A stretch of 26,463 nt of DNA, taken from positions 1 through 26,463 of IMG/VR virus record IMGVR_UViG_3300020467_000038; one strand, written 5' to 3'. How positions within the stretch are numbered: the stretch's first letter is position 1; each line of letters opens with the position of its first letter. A program made the position numbers and the translations under genes. Origin of the DNA: a virus. A model generated the notes under the pieces. The model saw only the letters and a program-made list of their open reading frames with translations. It searched no databases and had not been told where the DNA came from. Of the stretch, positions 12,711 through 24,000 are shown in pieces.

Positions 12711-13490
12711 ATGCCAGAACCAATCACTATTACTGACCAGGGTACACCTTCCTTATCGGAAGATAACCAAGCTGCATTAGAAGAACTAAAGCAAGCTGAA
12801 GCGGATCTTGAAAAAGAGAACGTAATCGCCCAGGAAGAACAATTAATAGGAGGCGAGTTCCAATCGCAAGAAGATTTACTTGCTGCCTACCAGGAATTAA
12901 AAGCTAACCAAGACCAGTATCGTCCTCCAGGAGAACCGCAAACTGCTCAAGAAATTTATGGAGAAGCGGTTGGCAACAGACTTGAAGAAGCTGGAGTTAA
13001 CTATTCAAAGATGAATGATTACTGGCAAGAAAATGGAGAGATTACAGACAAGCATTACAAGGAGCTGGAGAAGGCTGGCTTTCCCAGGGGGATAGTTGAT
13101 GCACATTTAGATGGTTTAAGAAACCAGGCAACTGTATTACAATCTGATCTTGTAAATATTAAGAATACATACGGAGGAGAAGAAGCCTTTACTGCTATGC
13201 AATATTGGGCTAGGGATAATTTAACTGACGCAGAAAAAGCAGCTTACTCTAAAGGTATTAATGGAGACTTGGAAACAGTTAAGTTAACTGTTGCTGGACT
13301 TCATGCCAGGTACGCAAATTCTGTTGGTAACGAGCCTGATCTAATCTCTGGAAAAGCTGCAACTTATTCAAGTGATAAGTTTGAAAGTACTGCTCAGTTA
13401 GAAGAAGCAATGAATGATCCTCGATACAAAAAAGATCCAGCCTTTAGAGCCAAGGTTGAAGATAGATTAAGTAGGTCTAGTATTTTTTAA
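12711..13490 (+). CDS. Capsid assembly scaffold, T7 gp9-like
   Basis: The 259-aa product (T7 gp9: 307) is highly charged, acidic and mostly helical, as expected for scaffolding proteins that line the procapsid and leave before DNA fills it. The N-terminal half is Gln- and Glu-rich coiled-coil sequence (ALEELKQAEADLEKE). The centre includes GGEEAFTAMQYWARDNLTDAE, typical of T7-group scaffolds. The C-terminus has MNDPRYKKDPAFRAKVEDRL, the usual capsid-contacting end. It follows the portal, as in T7. The capsid gene normally comes next but is absent: the stop codon overlaps that of a minus-strand gene. Confidence 0.9.
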   Translation: MPEPITITDQGTPSLSEDNQAALEELKQAEADLEKENVIAQEEQLIGGEFQSQEDLLAAYQELKANQDQYRPPGEPQTAQEIYGEAVGNRLEEAGVNYSKMNDYWQENGEITDKHYKELEKAGFPRGIVDAHLDGLRNQATVLQSDLVNIKNTYGGEEAFTAMQYWARDNLTDAEKAAYSKGINGDLETVKLTVAGLHARYANSVGNEPDLISGKAATYSSDKFESTAQLEEAMNDPRYKKDPAFRAKVEDRLSRSSIF

Positions 13491-13795
13491 ACATCCCAAT
13501 TAACTAACTTCTTGGCTGCTGTCTGTTCGTCAGTAGTCATTTCCGTTAGTGTGACAGTATCATTAACCCAATTAGTAGGATCGAAGTTTGCTTCAGCAAC
13601 GACTATTGCATAGGTTAATTCTGTTGTGTCGTTTTTAAATGGGTCTAGTAGTTTCATCCAATGTCTGTCTTTATCTTTGGATGCTACTTTCTCCATCATC
13701 CCAATGCCATTTGGTAAAGTTTTGCCTGTTAGTTCATGCTTATACCATTTAGTATAAAGCGATTTAGTTTCTGAAAAAGGTTTGGTTACATCCAT
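13487..13795 (-). CDS. Small protein downstream of the adhesin (102 aa)
   Basis: This is the last gene of the minus-strand tail block, starting four bases after the adhesin stop. The product has a WYKHELTGKTLPNG segment, DRHWMKLLDPFKNDTTELTYAIVV in the middle and an Ala- and Asp-rich end. It is soluble with mixed strands and helices. Its position right after a receptor-binding gene suggests a fibre chaperone or a minor fibre part, but no motif confirms either. Its TAA stop shares bases with the scaffold's TAA on the other strand, so no transcription terminator separates the two converging units. Confidence 0.65.
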   Translation of the reverse strand: MDVTKPFSETKSLYTKWYKHELTGKTLPNGIGMMEKVASKDKDRHWMKLLDPFKNDTTELTYAIVVAEANFDPTNWVNDTVTLTEMTTDEQTAAKKLVNWDV

Positions 13796-13799
13796 AGTT

Positions 13800-16700
13800 T
13801 TATCCGTTTGTATCTAGTGTAGCCCAACTTGTGAATCCGCAATCATATCCACTACTACTATAATCCCCCTGCTGATACCAACTATTATCTCCACCTGTAT
13901 AGTGATCTCCATGTTTACTTATCCAGAACCAACCATGTTCTGAACCATATCCAAGATGGGTGTACCCTCCCTGCATACATTGTGCTGGTTGATCTGGCCA
14001 ATGAATAAAGTACGGAACCCAATAATCTTGGTATCTTAGATAATGCTGGCTGTCGTTTTCATTCATTCTACTTGGGGTGTAATTCCAATACCCTGCAAAA
14101 AATAGCGAGCCATGTTCATCCATTATTACGACACCTTGGCTAGTACTTTCGGGAATTGCGTATGGCATAATCTCAACTATCTTACCTATCTTCATTTTCT
14201 TTTCATTGCTACCGCCAAGCTGGAAACTATCCCAGTTACCTATAGCTTCATTTGGTCTGCTGTTATCTCCACCATCTTCAAAGTCTCCAAAGTCAGAGAA
14301 TAATATTTCCCCACCAAACCAGCCACCTAAAGTAGCAGAGTTAGTATGACTATTAGGAGAGTTATTAGTTCCTTGTATTCCGTAATAATTAGATGCTGTT
14401 GAGTATATCTTTTGACTCTTACCAGTAGAACCACCATCCGTTATAAACCATAAAGTTGAATATCTATTATTGGTACAAGCCATGTAGATAACTTTTTGGT
14501 CTTGGCTATTCCATAGGCTGCTGGAGTTAGTAAGTATTCTAGGCATACCATTAGTTCCAGAACTACTAGAGTCAAATACACCTGTCTGCTGTCCGTAGTC
14601 TCTCCAGTAACCAGCGTAGTAAACTTCTCCATCTTCGGTTAGCCACCATGTTCTACCTTCAGCGTCAGCATCTTGGTTACATACGATATGAATTATTTTC
14701 TTGCCATTTAAAGGAGAACCACTAACTGCTGTTACTTCAGCAAAATCACTTCTATCGGAAGTATTATTTAACCCTAGCTGACCTTGACTTCCATAACCTG
14801 TTGACCAACACTTGCCTGATTCAGTAATAACTAAAGTGTGTGTGTATTGATAACCACTACAGATTACATATAATATTTTTTCATTATTAAATACACTTGC
14901 TGGTATTCTTGTTGCGTAGTAAATATGAGTGGTATTTCCTTTACCTAACTGTCCATATCCATTGTAACCCCAGGTATATAGATAGCCTTCTGTATCTACT
15001 GCATACCATGAACCATAGTCGTTACTATTGGTGTCTTGAGTATGAGCATGAGTACAAGCAAATTGTTTAATCTTTGGATAGCTTGTACCTTTTAATTCAG
15101 ATGTACTTTCGTCATACCATTTCATAGGGCATTGACCAGTATTTCTATCTCTAGTACTTCCATCCCCCATAGGTCCATATCCGTTGTAGCCACCAAACCA
15201 GACCATGCCATTTTCACATAAATGATGTTTAATAGCTCTATTGCCATGAACCTGTAAAACTCTAGGAAATCTATGCTTTATGTTTCCATTTTCATCTAGC
15301 AACCCAATGTCGTTACCATTTAAATCTGTAAGTAAATGAGCATAGTCTGGATTACCAGCTAATGCCTGTCTTAATTTGTAGCCTTGTACCTTACTTCCTT
15401 TATGTGGATGCCACCTAGACCCTTGACCAGCATCCTGTCCGTCTATTCCAATACCTCCACCATATACATAGTCGTTACCATCATGATAGAAGTTACCCCA
15501 GAGGCAAGTTTCCCTACCTCCTATATATCCACCCTGTCTGTACATTCCAGAGTTACAACCATACTGATAGCCTCGACCAACTTTCTTTAAATATTCTGGT
15601 AAAGGTTTAATAGACTCTGTATATGTATTACCAGCCTGGTTAGGGAAATTATTAAACTGCAATATTCCTGACGTTGCATCCCGATAGTTTTCTTTTATAG
15701 AAGCAAGAACACTTCTTTCTTCAAAATCTCCACCTGTATAAGAAGGTAAAAATGTTCTGTCAATAGGAAATAAAGGTAGTCCATCTGTACCGCCACTATA
15801 ATCTTCTATTGTTAATGTTGTTGGTACTGTTTCTGGAACAGTAAAGGTAAAGAATCCTCCAGCAGTAGGGGATGTCTGTACGTTTACAGGGCTGACACCA
15901 GTTAAGAATGAACCTCCAACTGTATATGGGTTATAAGCTCCGTCACTTGAATCTTTGATTGCATAACTTCTACTAGCAGCAGTAGGAGGAAATTCAAATG
16001 TATAGCTTTTTCCTTTAACAAGTTTTCTAGCGGTTGGCCCTTGCTGAGTTACGCTAGAGTAAACAGTTGGTAAATTAACATTGCCTGAGTAATCTCCATA
16101 TCCACTACTTCCGTTATGTCCTGAGTCAATAGTGCTACCCATACCACTATGAGCAGTACAGTAATATCCAGTTACCATTGCTGCGTAAGGAGGCATCTTA
16201 AGAGTTACAGTTGCACCAGCACTTCCTACAGTTCCAGCCCTTGTAACATAACCACCATCCTGTGTTGATAAAGGTACTGAGCCATTAAATATGCTGACCG
16301 CAAAATCTAGTTCATGCGTTACGTTAGAAGCGTCAGATACATCAAAGATATAAACAGAGTTAGCTCTTAGATATATATAAGGAGCCTCGACACCATCTAA
16401 ATAAAATTTACTGTTAGCTACAGTAACCGCATAAGTTTTAGTTTCGTATGGAGGGTAGTTTGTGCCATGCAGCAAAGTAGCAGTATGGGTACTACTTACG
16501 ACTAATCTGTTATATATAAGAACTGTATCGTTTGGTATATCGTGGTTTGGTGCTTCCTTGACTCTTAGGACTTGACCTTTAGTTCCAACAGGTAACCTGG
16601 TATTTGTTGTATTATCTTTATCTCTTACAAGTAAGTCTCCAGATGTAGTCAAGACATCAGCACTAGGAGCATTAACTAAAGTAGCAAAATTAGAATCAGC

Positions 16701-17021
16701 AGCAGGGTTACTACTACTAGGAATAACATAGTATAAAGTAGCTCCTTGATAAATATAAGTTGCGTTATTGTATTGAACTATATCTCCTTTTTTAAAGCCT
16801 TGCCCTATTGAATAAGTTCCCCTGTAATTAAGACCAGATGCCATCTGAGTATAATTGGTACTGTCTTGCGAAGGTGCAGTATTTTGAGCATTAGTTAAAG
16901 GTAGTATTACTAGATAACTTGTGCCTTCAAAGTAAACTATGTCATCAACTTCGTATGCGGTTGCAGTAGTCCAGTTACCCTTCCAAGTAAACTTGAGTTT
17001 TCCTAAATCAATTTGTGCCAT
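13800..17021 (-). CDS. Giant tail-fibre adhesin with RCC1-like repeats and a cupredoxin-like domain
   Basis: The 1073-aa product is probably the receptor-binding part of the tail. Two N-terminal modules (about residues 12-60 and 68-115) share a W-x-x-x-x-AYEVDDIVYFEG-like pattern, as in carbohydrate-binding modules. Residues about 175-300 carry a beta domain with H236, C288, H291 and M294 (in the motif YYCTAHSGMG), a His-Cys-His-Met set like type 1 copper sites. From about residue 600 to 1070, blades with G-x-N-x-Y-G-Q-L-G (WGYNGYGQLG near 682, GYGSQGQLGL near 740) recur, marking RCC1-like propeller repeats. A Gly- and Tyr-rich segment lies near 490-560. It follows the fibre anchor gene with two bases between. 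Confidence 0.85.
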   Translation of the reverse strand: MAQIDLGKLKFTWKGNWTTATAYEVDDIVYFEGTSYLVILPLTNAQNTAPSQDSTNYTQMASGLNYRGTYSIGQGFKKGDIVQYNNATYIYQGATLYYVIPSSSNPAADSNFATLVNAPSADVLTTSGDLLVRDKDNTTNTRLPVGTKGQVLRVKEAPNHDIPNDTVLIYNRLVVSSTHTATLLHGTNYPPYETKTYAVTVANSKFYLDGVEAPYIYLRANSVYIFDVSDASNVTHELDFAVSIFNGSVPLSTQDGGYVTRAGTVGSAGATVTLKMPPYAAMVTGYYCTAHSGMGSTIDSGHNGSSGYGDYSGNVNLPTVYSSVTQQGPTARKLVKGKSYTFEFPPTAASRSYAIKDSSDGAYNPYTVGGSFLTGVSPVNVQTSPTAGGFFTFTVPETVPTTLTIEDYSGGTDGLPLFPIDRTFLPSYTGGDFEERSVLASIKENYRDATSGILQFNNFPNQAGNTYTESIKPLPEYLKKVGRGYQYGCNSGMYRQGGYIGGRETCLWGNFYHDGNDYVYGGGIGIDGQDAGQGSRWHPHKGSKVQGYKLRQALAGNPDYAHLLTDLNGNDIGLLDENGNIKHRFPRVLQVHGNRAIKHHLCENGMVWFGGYNGYGPMGDGSTRDRNTGQCPMKWYDESTSELKGTSYPKIKQFACTHAHTQDTNSNDYGSWYAVDTEGYLYTWGYNGYGQLGKGNTTHIYYATRIPASVFNNEKILYVICSGYQYTHTLVITESGKCWSTGYGSQGQLGLNNTSDRSDFAEVTAVSGSPLNGKKIIHIVCNQDADAEGRTWWLTEDGEVYYAGYWRDYGQQTGVFDSSSSGTNGMPRILTNSSSLWNSQDQKVIYMACTNNRYSTLWFITDGGSTGKSQKIYSTASNYYGIQGTNNSPNSHTNSATLGGWFGGEILFSDFGDFEDGGDNSRPNEAIGNWDSFQLGGSNEKKMKIGKIVEIMPYAIPESTSQGVVIMDEHGSLFFAGYWNYTPSRMNENDSQHYLRYQDYWVPYFIHWPDQPAQCMQGGYTHLGYGSEHGWFWISKHGDHYTGGDNSWYQQGDYSSSGYDCGFTSWATLDTNG

Positions 17022-17023
17022 AA

Positions 17024-18001
17024 TTAAAGTAGTTCGAGAATTAAATGCCCATTACTGTTAATGGAAAACTTAGGAGCATTTGGAGCAGTAGTGGATAATA
17101 CATCCTCGCCTAAAAAGTAGGCATGACTACCTCCATTTTGGACGAAATCTTCTGCTTTGTAAACAGTAGTATCGTTGGCTTCATTATATGTCATTTGCAA
17201 TGTTCCGTCACTTAGCTTTTTAAAACCTACAAATATTGACCTACGAGCTAAGTTAACTGCTGTAATTGCTGAAGCTGAAGCACTATCTTTAAAGCCCTCA
17301 GCTTCGTCTCTAAATACTTTAGTTTCATCCTTATAATCTTCAGCCTGGTCTGCCGATTGCGCTGCTGCTGTTTGAGCTGTATTTGCAGTAGATATACCTT
17401 GATTAAGTTGTAATAAATTAACTGCGTCTGTATCTAGTGTCGCTGTTTCCACATTTTTTATTTTCTTACCACCAGCATTAAAGTCTCCGACCATAGGCAC
17501 AGAGCCATCTGTCTTAAGAAAACCAGCAATATTATCATCTACATAACTTTTAGTCGTAGCATCCTGTGGATTTGTAGGGTCTTGAACATTAATTATTGGG
17601 TTGTTACTTGCGTCTAATCCTACAGGTGTAAAGTTAATACCAGCGTCAGTATCATCTTTTGCTTCCTGGAGTCCATACAATAACTGCAATACAGCAGTAT
17701 CGAGGTCACTAGCTGTTAATGTCGAACCATCCACAAAATCCACCAGGGCATTAAGCAATGGGGTTTCTCTACTAATTAATATTTCTATTCCTGTTTTTGG
17801 TGCGCCTGTGGTTTCTTGCTCGTTAGTTGCTACAGAGTTAAGAGGTGCAAACTCAATAGTAGTGTCGTTTATATATACAAAATTAGTATTAGCTATTTGG
17901 TTTAAAGATACAATAATGTGATCCTTTTTAACGTATGGAAAAGGAATTTGAAATTGTCTTGTAGTTCCGTCTCCAGAACCTTGGAATTGAGCAAAAGGCA
18001 T
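17024..18001 (-). CDS. Tail-fibre anchor with T7 gp17 N-terminal domain
   Basis: The first 130 residues match the T7 tail-fibre N-terminal domain that fixes the fibre to the tail: FQIPFPYVKKDHIIVSLN, a beta segment, the ETPLLNALVDFVDGSTLTAS block and LDTAVLQLLYGLQEAKDD. A linker (about 130-190) then leads to an Ala-, Asp- and Gln-rich helical stretch (ISTANTAQTAAAQSADQAED), likely a trimeric coiled coil, and a short beta C-terminus. At 325 aa it is shorter than T7 gp17 (553) and lacks a receptor-binding tip, so the next gene probably supplies it. It starts within the stop of the upstream giant gene (TAATG), implying translational coupling. Confidence 0.93.
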   Translation of the reverse strand: MPFAQFQGSGDGTTRQFQIPFPYVKKDHIIVSLNQIANTNFVYINDTTIEFAPLNSVATNEQETTGAPKTGIEILISRETPLLNALVDFVDGSTLTASDLDTAVLQLLYGLQEAKDDTDAGINFTPVGLDASNNPIINVQDPTNPQDATTKSYVDDNIAGFLKTDGSVPMVGDFNAGGKKIKNVETATLDTDAVNLLQLNQGISTANTAQTAAAQSADQAEDYKDETKVFRDEAEGFKDSASASAITAVNLARRSIFVGFKKLSDGTLQMTYNEANDTTVYKAEDFVQNGGSHAYFLGEDVLSTTAPNAPKFSINSNGHLILELL

Positions 18002-21000
18002 TAACCTGTTCTAACGTCTGAATTTACTATAGATCGCCAAGCCTCAACTTGGTTGGGGAAATCATTAGTAGTTTGTGCTACTTCTTTATTTAATATCTTA
18101 TTTTCATTTTGTAAATGTTGCAAATATGGTTTTGTATTAATAAAATATCTTACTGCTGCATCCCTGTATTTTTTAGCTAATTGGTCTATAGCATATAATT
18201 TTGTCAGCATTGCACGTTTTGACACTATATTTCTAGGCAGACCAGTTGCGTCAAACTCTGGATCATAGTCAGGTAATTCTTTGTAGGCATCACTATTAAT
18301 TAATCTTTCCAGGTCTTGCGCAAAAGTTAAGCCACTTCCATTTGGATCTTTGAGAGTAGTCATTAATTCTCTAAACTCCATAAATTCCTGGTTACTCATT
18401 ACATAACCCTTAATGCCTAAGCTAGTTCTTGTACTAAATCTTGGGTATGCACCAAAACCATGTAGCCTGGATAACTCTTTATAAACAGTTCCGTTTCTTT
18501 CTTTAGTTGGTCTAAACATTGCCAATGGATGTATGTTCATTACTAATGATCTTAAAAGAGGATTTTTAATATTTTCAGCTCCATAGGCATAGTCATATTC
18601 TACTGGCTGTCCATAAATAGGATCTAGTTCTGGTGTTCCAAATAGATTTTGTAATCCAGGTATTTCACTTAATAACTCCGTTGCCAGGTCGGATGCTGTT
18701 GCGTACCAGGTTCTTTCTCCTGTTGTTGCATTTACCGATTCATTTATTAAGTATCTTTTATTATCAAATCCAATTCTTGTTTGCCTTAACAAAGCTAATG
18801 GCATTTTCATATAACGAGCAATAGTTGTTTCAAGCATATTGCGTTTACCAGTATGTATATATTGGTTGCCACTTTCTTCTGTTTGCATTAATTCTGTAAT
18901 TAAATCATAAAAATTACCAATATTAGCCATAACACTTTTTCTAAAGTAACCAACAGTATTTTCTTTAACAGTATCCCCTATAGCTTTAGCTGCTGTGTAG
19001 CCATCAAATCTTCTTAAAGTATGAGCATTAGCAATAATATATGCTTCCTGAGCCTTATCGCTGTAAACAATTTCATCATTTTCTGTATATGGTATTTCAA
19101 ATTGATCGTCTCTAGGCATACGTTTTATAGCATCTACATATCCTCCTATTGAACCAAAAATGAAACTAGCGGTATCAAACATATCCAATGAATACCAATC
19201 TGACCATTCATTACTTCCAGGAGTTCTAAATCTTATTGCGTTTGGAGGTCTGTGCATATATCTATTTAATCTATCTCTGTTAGGGTTTGTACTTTGTGGG
19301 CCACTAAATTCAACAAGTCCTGTAGCTACAGCTCCAATACCTAGCGCAAATAAATGTTGACTTGTAGCTATTTCTCCTATAGCTCTTTCTCTTTGGAATA
19401 AATCTTCTGATGTTATATCTCTCCAATAACTATCTACCAATCTGTTAGTTGGTAAAGGCAAATGCCTTAATGCACTTTTTACTAAGTTTAATGGAGTTCT
19501 GTTTGTTGGGAATACGACACCTAAAAGCGGTACTGCTCTTGTAGCTTTATGTATTCTTTTTGAAGGATAATTTAAAATTTGCTGACCAAGCTCGTCAAAA
19601 CCTGTTTCAGTAGAAGAAAGACCTTTTCCAAAAACTCTAAATTGATCGTTAGTAGGTTCAGATGCTTTAGTAAAATATTCTAAATTGTTTAAATCAGCAT
19701 CATTTCTGTATTGCTCTGCAAATTCTAAAATATCCTCTGGTTGTGTTAATCCTTTTTCTTGCGCCCTTCTTATTCCGTATTCAACTGTTCTTTCATTTCT
19801 GTCAACTTCTATGCTGTCGGTAAAGTTTACATAATCAACAGCTTGCCTTGCGTGAACACTATCCATAAATCCACCTTTTATTACGCTTCCATCTGGCATT
19901 TCTACATCTGCCAATGATCTATTTAATGCTGCTTCTGCTTTTTTATGCGCTTCATTAAATATTCTAGGGTCGTGCATATCAAATCCCTGAGCCATTTTTT
20001 GGAATAACTCTTGTTCCATTAGCCTGGCATATTCATAGGAAGGTGCAACTGTCATACCAACTAACGTATCTAACCCACTCATAACTCTCGAAGCTCCTGA
20101 TCCAAAAGTAGTTTTAACTCCTTTAGTTAAATAATGTGTTGCCAGTATTACTGGATTTGTTTCTGGATTTGTTAAATGTTTAGCTACACCCTTACCTCCA
20201 CTTAACATTCTCCTTGCTTCGTCATCTATTTCTTCTTGAACATAATCATCAAATCTTCTTATTTTTGGTTGTTTATTTGGATTTTTACTTTTTCTATAGC
20301 CATCTGCCTCGAAATAGCCTCTGTTAATATTTCCAAAAACTTCATCATGCTTTACAGCAGATAAAGCCAACCTAAAAGCGTGTGCAGAATGAACAAAATA
20401 TCTAAGATACATAGTCAAGTTTAATTGCTGCCTCATTCTTGCCATTCTTGCTCCATCCATATCTCCAGCAGCTAAAGCCTTACGTTTTGTTTTTCCAGCT
20501 CCCATATATTGTGAATAAGGTAAAGTAACAGCTCTAAATAAACTACCTCCTAAAACTTTTCCAAGTGTTGCAGAGTTCAAGAAAATACCATTCCTTGCTA
20601 TTTGAGCAATTTTTTCTTGTGTTAACTGACCTTTACCTACATTGTCTAAACCTTTGGCAAAATTAGTCATAAAATTATTCATTGATTTAGTTCTGTCTTT
20701 ATATAAATAAAGTGATTCAGCAATAATTTCCATAATTTCTCTAGCTCTTTTTGTAGGTTTGTTATTCATAACGCTTTCATAATCCTTTTTACTCATTAAG
20801 TTTTCAAAAATATTTTCTTGTTCTAATACAGCTTTTTTAAATACACCAGGAATAGATTGCTGTTCTGGTATATCTGCTGGATCTGAACCTTCTTGTATCT
20901 GCGCTTTTGAGTTAATTATTTTATTAGCTTGATTACTGTCTGGAACATAAATAATGTCGCCTGGTTGACCAAACTCTGTACCATCTACCCTAATTCCTTG

Positions 21001-24000
21001 ATATTTCTTAGAAGCTAAATATTCAGCTAATGCTCCTTTCTGCTCAGCAGTTAATTTGCCATCTAAAACAGCACCAACATTTTCTATGTTTAATTCTTGT
21101 AATAACTTAGAAAGTGATTTATTTTGAGAAGTTAAATCAAGAATCATAATATCTGCATTTACGACTCCATCTACATAAGTACTTTTTTCTCGGACTTCTC
21201 CTCCGTCCATAGATTTAAAATATGTACCTTTTCCTAATCCTTTATCTTGGACTAATCCAGCTTCTTCTACTCCTTTCTCAAGAGCTGTTGTACCTGTTTT
21301 TGTTGTAGCTACATCTACTTCTATATGTTGATATGGAGGTATAAACATTTCTTGACCGCCCAAGAAATCCATTTGCTGCATCCTTAAGTTTTGCGCAGAG
21401 GGTCTATTAACCTCAGCTATTGCAACGCTTACTTTCATTGCATCTTCCCATAAAGATATTAATAATGATTTTGATGTACTATCGTTGGGGTTTAATTTTA
21501 TATCTAACGCTACTTCTTTCATTTGCTGTATCTGTACGTCTCTTTGTAAAATTATTGCTGCTTGGGCGACTTGTTTTTGCAATGCGTTTTTATCTCCTCT
21601 CATTGCTTTTTTGTGCAAAGCCAATATTTCATCTGTTCTAAAATTACTTTCTGTTATTAATTGCAAGCCTAATCTTTTCATGTTTTCCATAGTAAAAGAA
21701 GGCACTTTTGTAGCATCTTCTCTTGTTCCTAATAGTTCAAACAAGCTAGTTTCAAATGCTTTATTAGTAGCAATTAAATCGGCTTCGCTAGTTGGTATAT
21801 ATCTTTTGCCATCTGGATTTAGTTTTCTATTTATTAATCTTCTATATAATCCGTCCATTGCTTCTTCAATAGTCATATCTCCGTCTCTTATTGCAACCTT
21901 TATAGTCTCTAGGTTTTCTGTAAATTCATCTGGATTTAATGCAAAACTAGCTGGTTCTGGAGCTGTATTGCCTGGTATATTTTTTGCAAAACGAAAAGGT
22001 CTAGGAGTTCTTTCTGCTAATCTTCCAGCTTGTGCGTCTCTAAATATATCTTTATAAGTTTTAAAGCCATAACCCGAAAGTTTGTTGTTTATTTTTTCTG
22101 CAATTTCTTTTAATTTTCTAAATGGCTGTAGCCAAGTAGGTTCTTTGGCAAAATCAAGTTCATCAAATACTGAAAAAGCAAATGCCTGGACTTCTCTTTC
22201 ACTCATTCTTTTAGCACCAAATAAATATTTTTGATGTTTAGGATAGAAAGATGCGACTATTTCCCTTAACTGTCTATCTACTGCTGGACTATCTAATAGT
22301 CTTTGCTCTTTAAGAGTTAAATATCTATCTTGTATTCTATGGAATGATTCATGTCTCAATGTCTGCATCATTGATCCAAAGTTTATAAAATGACTTTTAT
22401 AAGTCATTGCAAGAATTATTAAATCTTTTGCAGGGGTTGAACCAAACTTGAATACACCTTTAGCTCTACCAGTTCTACCTATTGCGCTAGGAGGTAAACC
22501 ATAGTCGGCTGCTGCCTTTGCAGTTATTTTAGGTTCAATAGCATCAACAAGACGTAAGTTTTGGACGTTCGCACCAGCTATTTTTCTAGCTATATCAACT
22601 AATTCTTGCGCTTGCTGTTCAGTAAGATTTACGTCAGCATTAACATGATCGTTACCCATGTTTGTATATATATCATCTTCCAACGCAAACTCTAATTGCT
22701 CATTATTTTTAGGATCAAGTGGATCAAAATTCTTAGGGTTAGTCGAGTCTTTGTATTCTTTGTTGTATTTATCCTGGAGTTTTTTGTTTGCTTTCTTTAC
22801 ATTTTCATTTTCTATTTCTCTTAAATCATCTAGCTCGAAATCCCCTTTCTTTAAATTTTTGTCAAACATTTCTGGTTTATATCTAGGATCTTTTCGTACC
22901 CAACCTCGTTCGTCAGTATAGTTTCCTATAATTGTAAATCTGCCATTTCCTAACATTTTTCCGCCTCTAGTTGCTATTGGCGCTTCTATCGAATATTCAT
23001 AAGCTCTACTATTCTCTAATATTAAAACTCCGTCCTCTGGATCTTGTGCTGCTAATTCTTTTAATTGGTTTTTTATTTTTATAAAACTTTCATATTGTCT
23101 GTTTGAAGGTATGCCAACCTCTTCTAAAAACGCACGAAATTCTCCGTCTTTAGCTGAAGGTTTTTTGTTCCATCTATTACCTGTAATATATATAGCTTTA
23201 TCAATATCATTAGCAAACTCTATTTGATATTTTCCATATCTAGGTTTTGCAGTACCAGCCCATTTTTCGTTATCAAACCTTAAAGTCATTGGATGTCTAA
23301 CCTTTAATATCTTCCACATATCAGCAAAAGTTACTCTACTTACATCCCCTAGTTCTTTAAATTTAAAACCACCTCTTGTACTTATAGGTAATTTTTTCTT
23401 ATTAGCATTAGTAACAGTACTCTTTAATGTTTCTCCAATCTTTGAATGATTTTTGTTTAACGAACCATTGTTACCTACTAATTCATCTTCTATGTCAAAA
23501 ATTTCTTGCTCTGAATATCCCTGCAATAGTTCTTCTTTTTCTTTATTTACAACTTTTTGTACTTCTTCCCTGCTAATAGGCTCAGGCTTTTCGTTTCTTA
23601 AAAGGTCGTTAGCTTTTTCATTTAACTTAGCATCAACTTCTTTTTGTACTCTTGCTGGCTCTGATTCAATCTTAGTTAGAGGTGCGTCATCCCCTGCCAT
23701 AGCTGATTTTATTGTTTCAAAGTTATTTTTTATTATTTGATTTGCGCTAATTTTATTAGCTTTCATTTGAGTAGCTAACTCGTTAATTAATCTGTTTGTA
23801 TCTGAAACTGTATATGCTAAACCCTCAAACCTTTCAACTTGTCTTTCTGCCTCAAGCCTTCTATCAACTGAATCGTCATAAGCAATTTTGTTTCCTTGTA
23901 CTTTTTCAATAGCAGCTTTTTTATTTTTTTGAGTTACAGCTCTTAAACCGCTTATTTCTGTTCTAAGTGTTTTTAAAAATGCTTCAGCTATAGCGCTTAT

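Noticed and set aside
21485-22057. 190-aa plus-strand open frame opposite the giant virion gene
   Set aside because: It is a reverse-strand shadow of the 2812-aa gene with low-complexity Ser- and Leu-rich sequence and no ribosome site or motifs.
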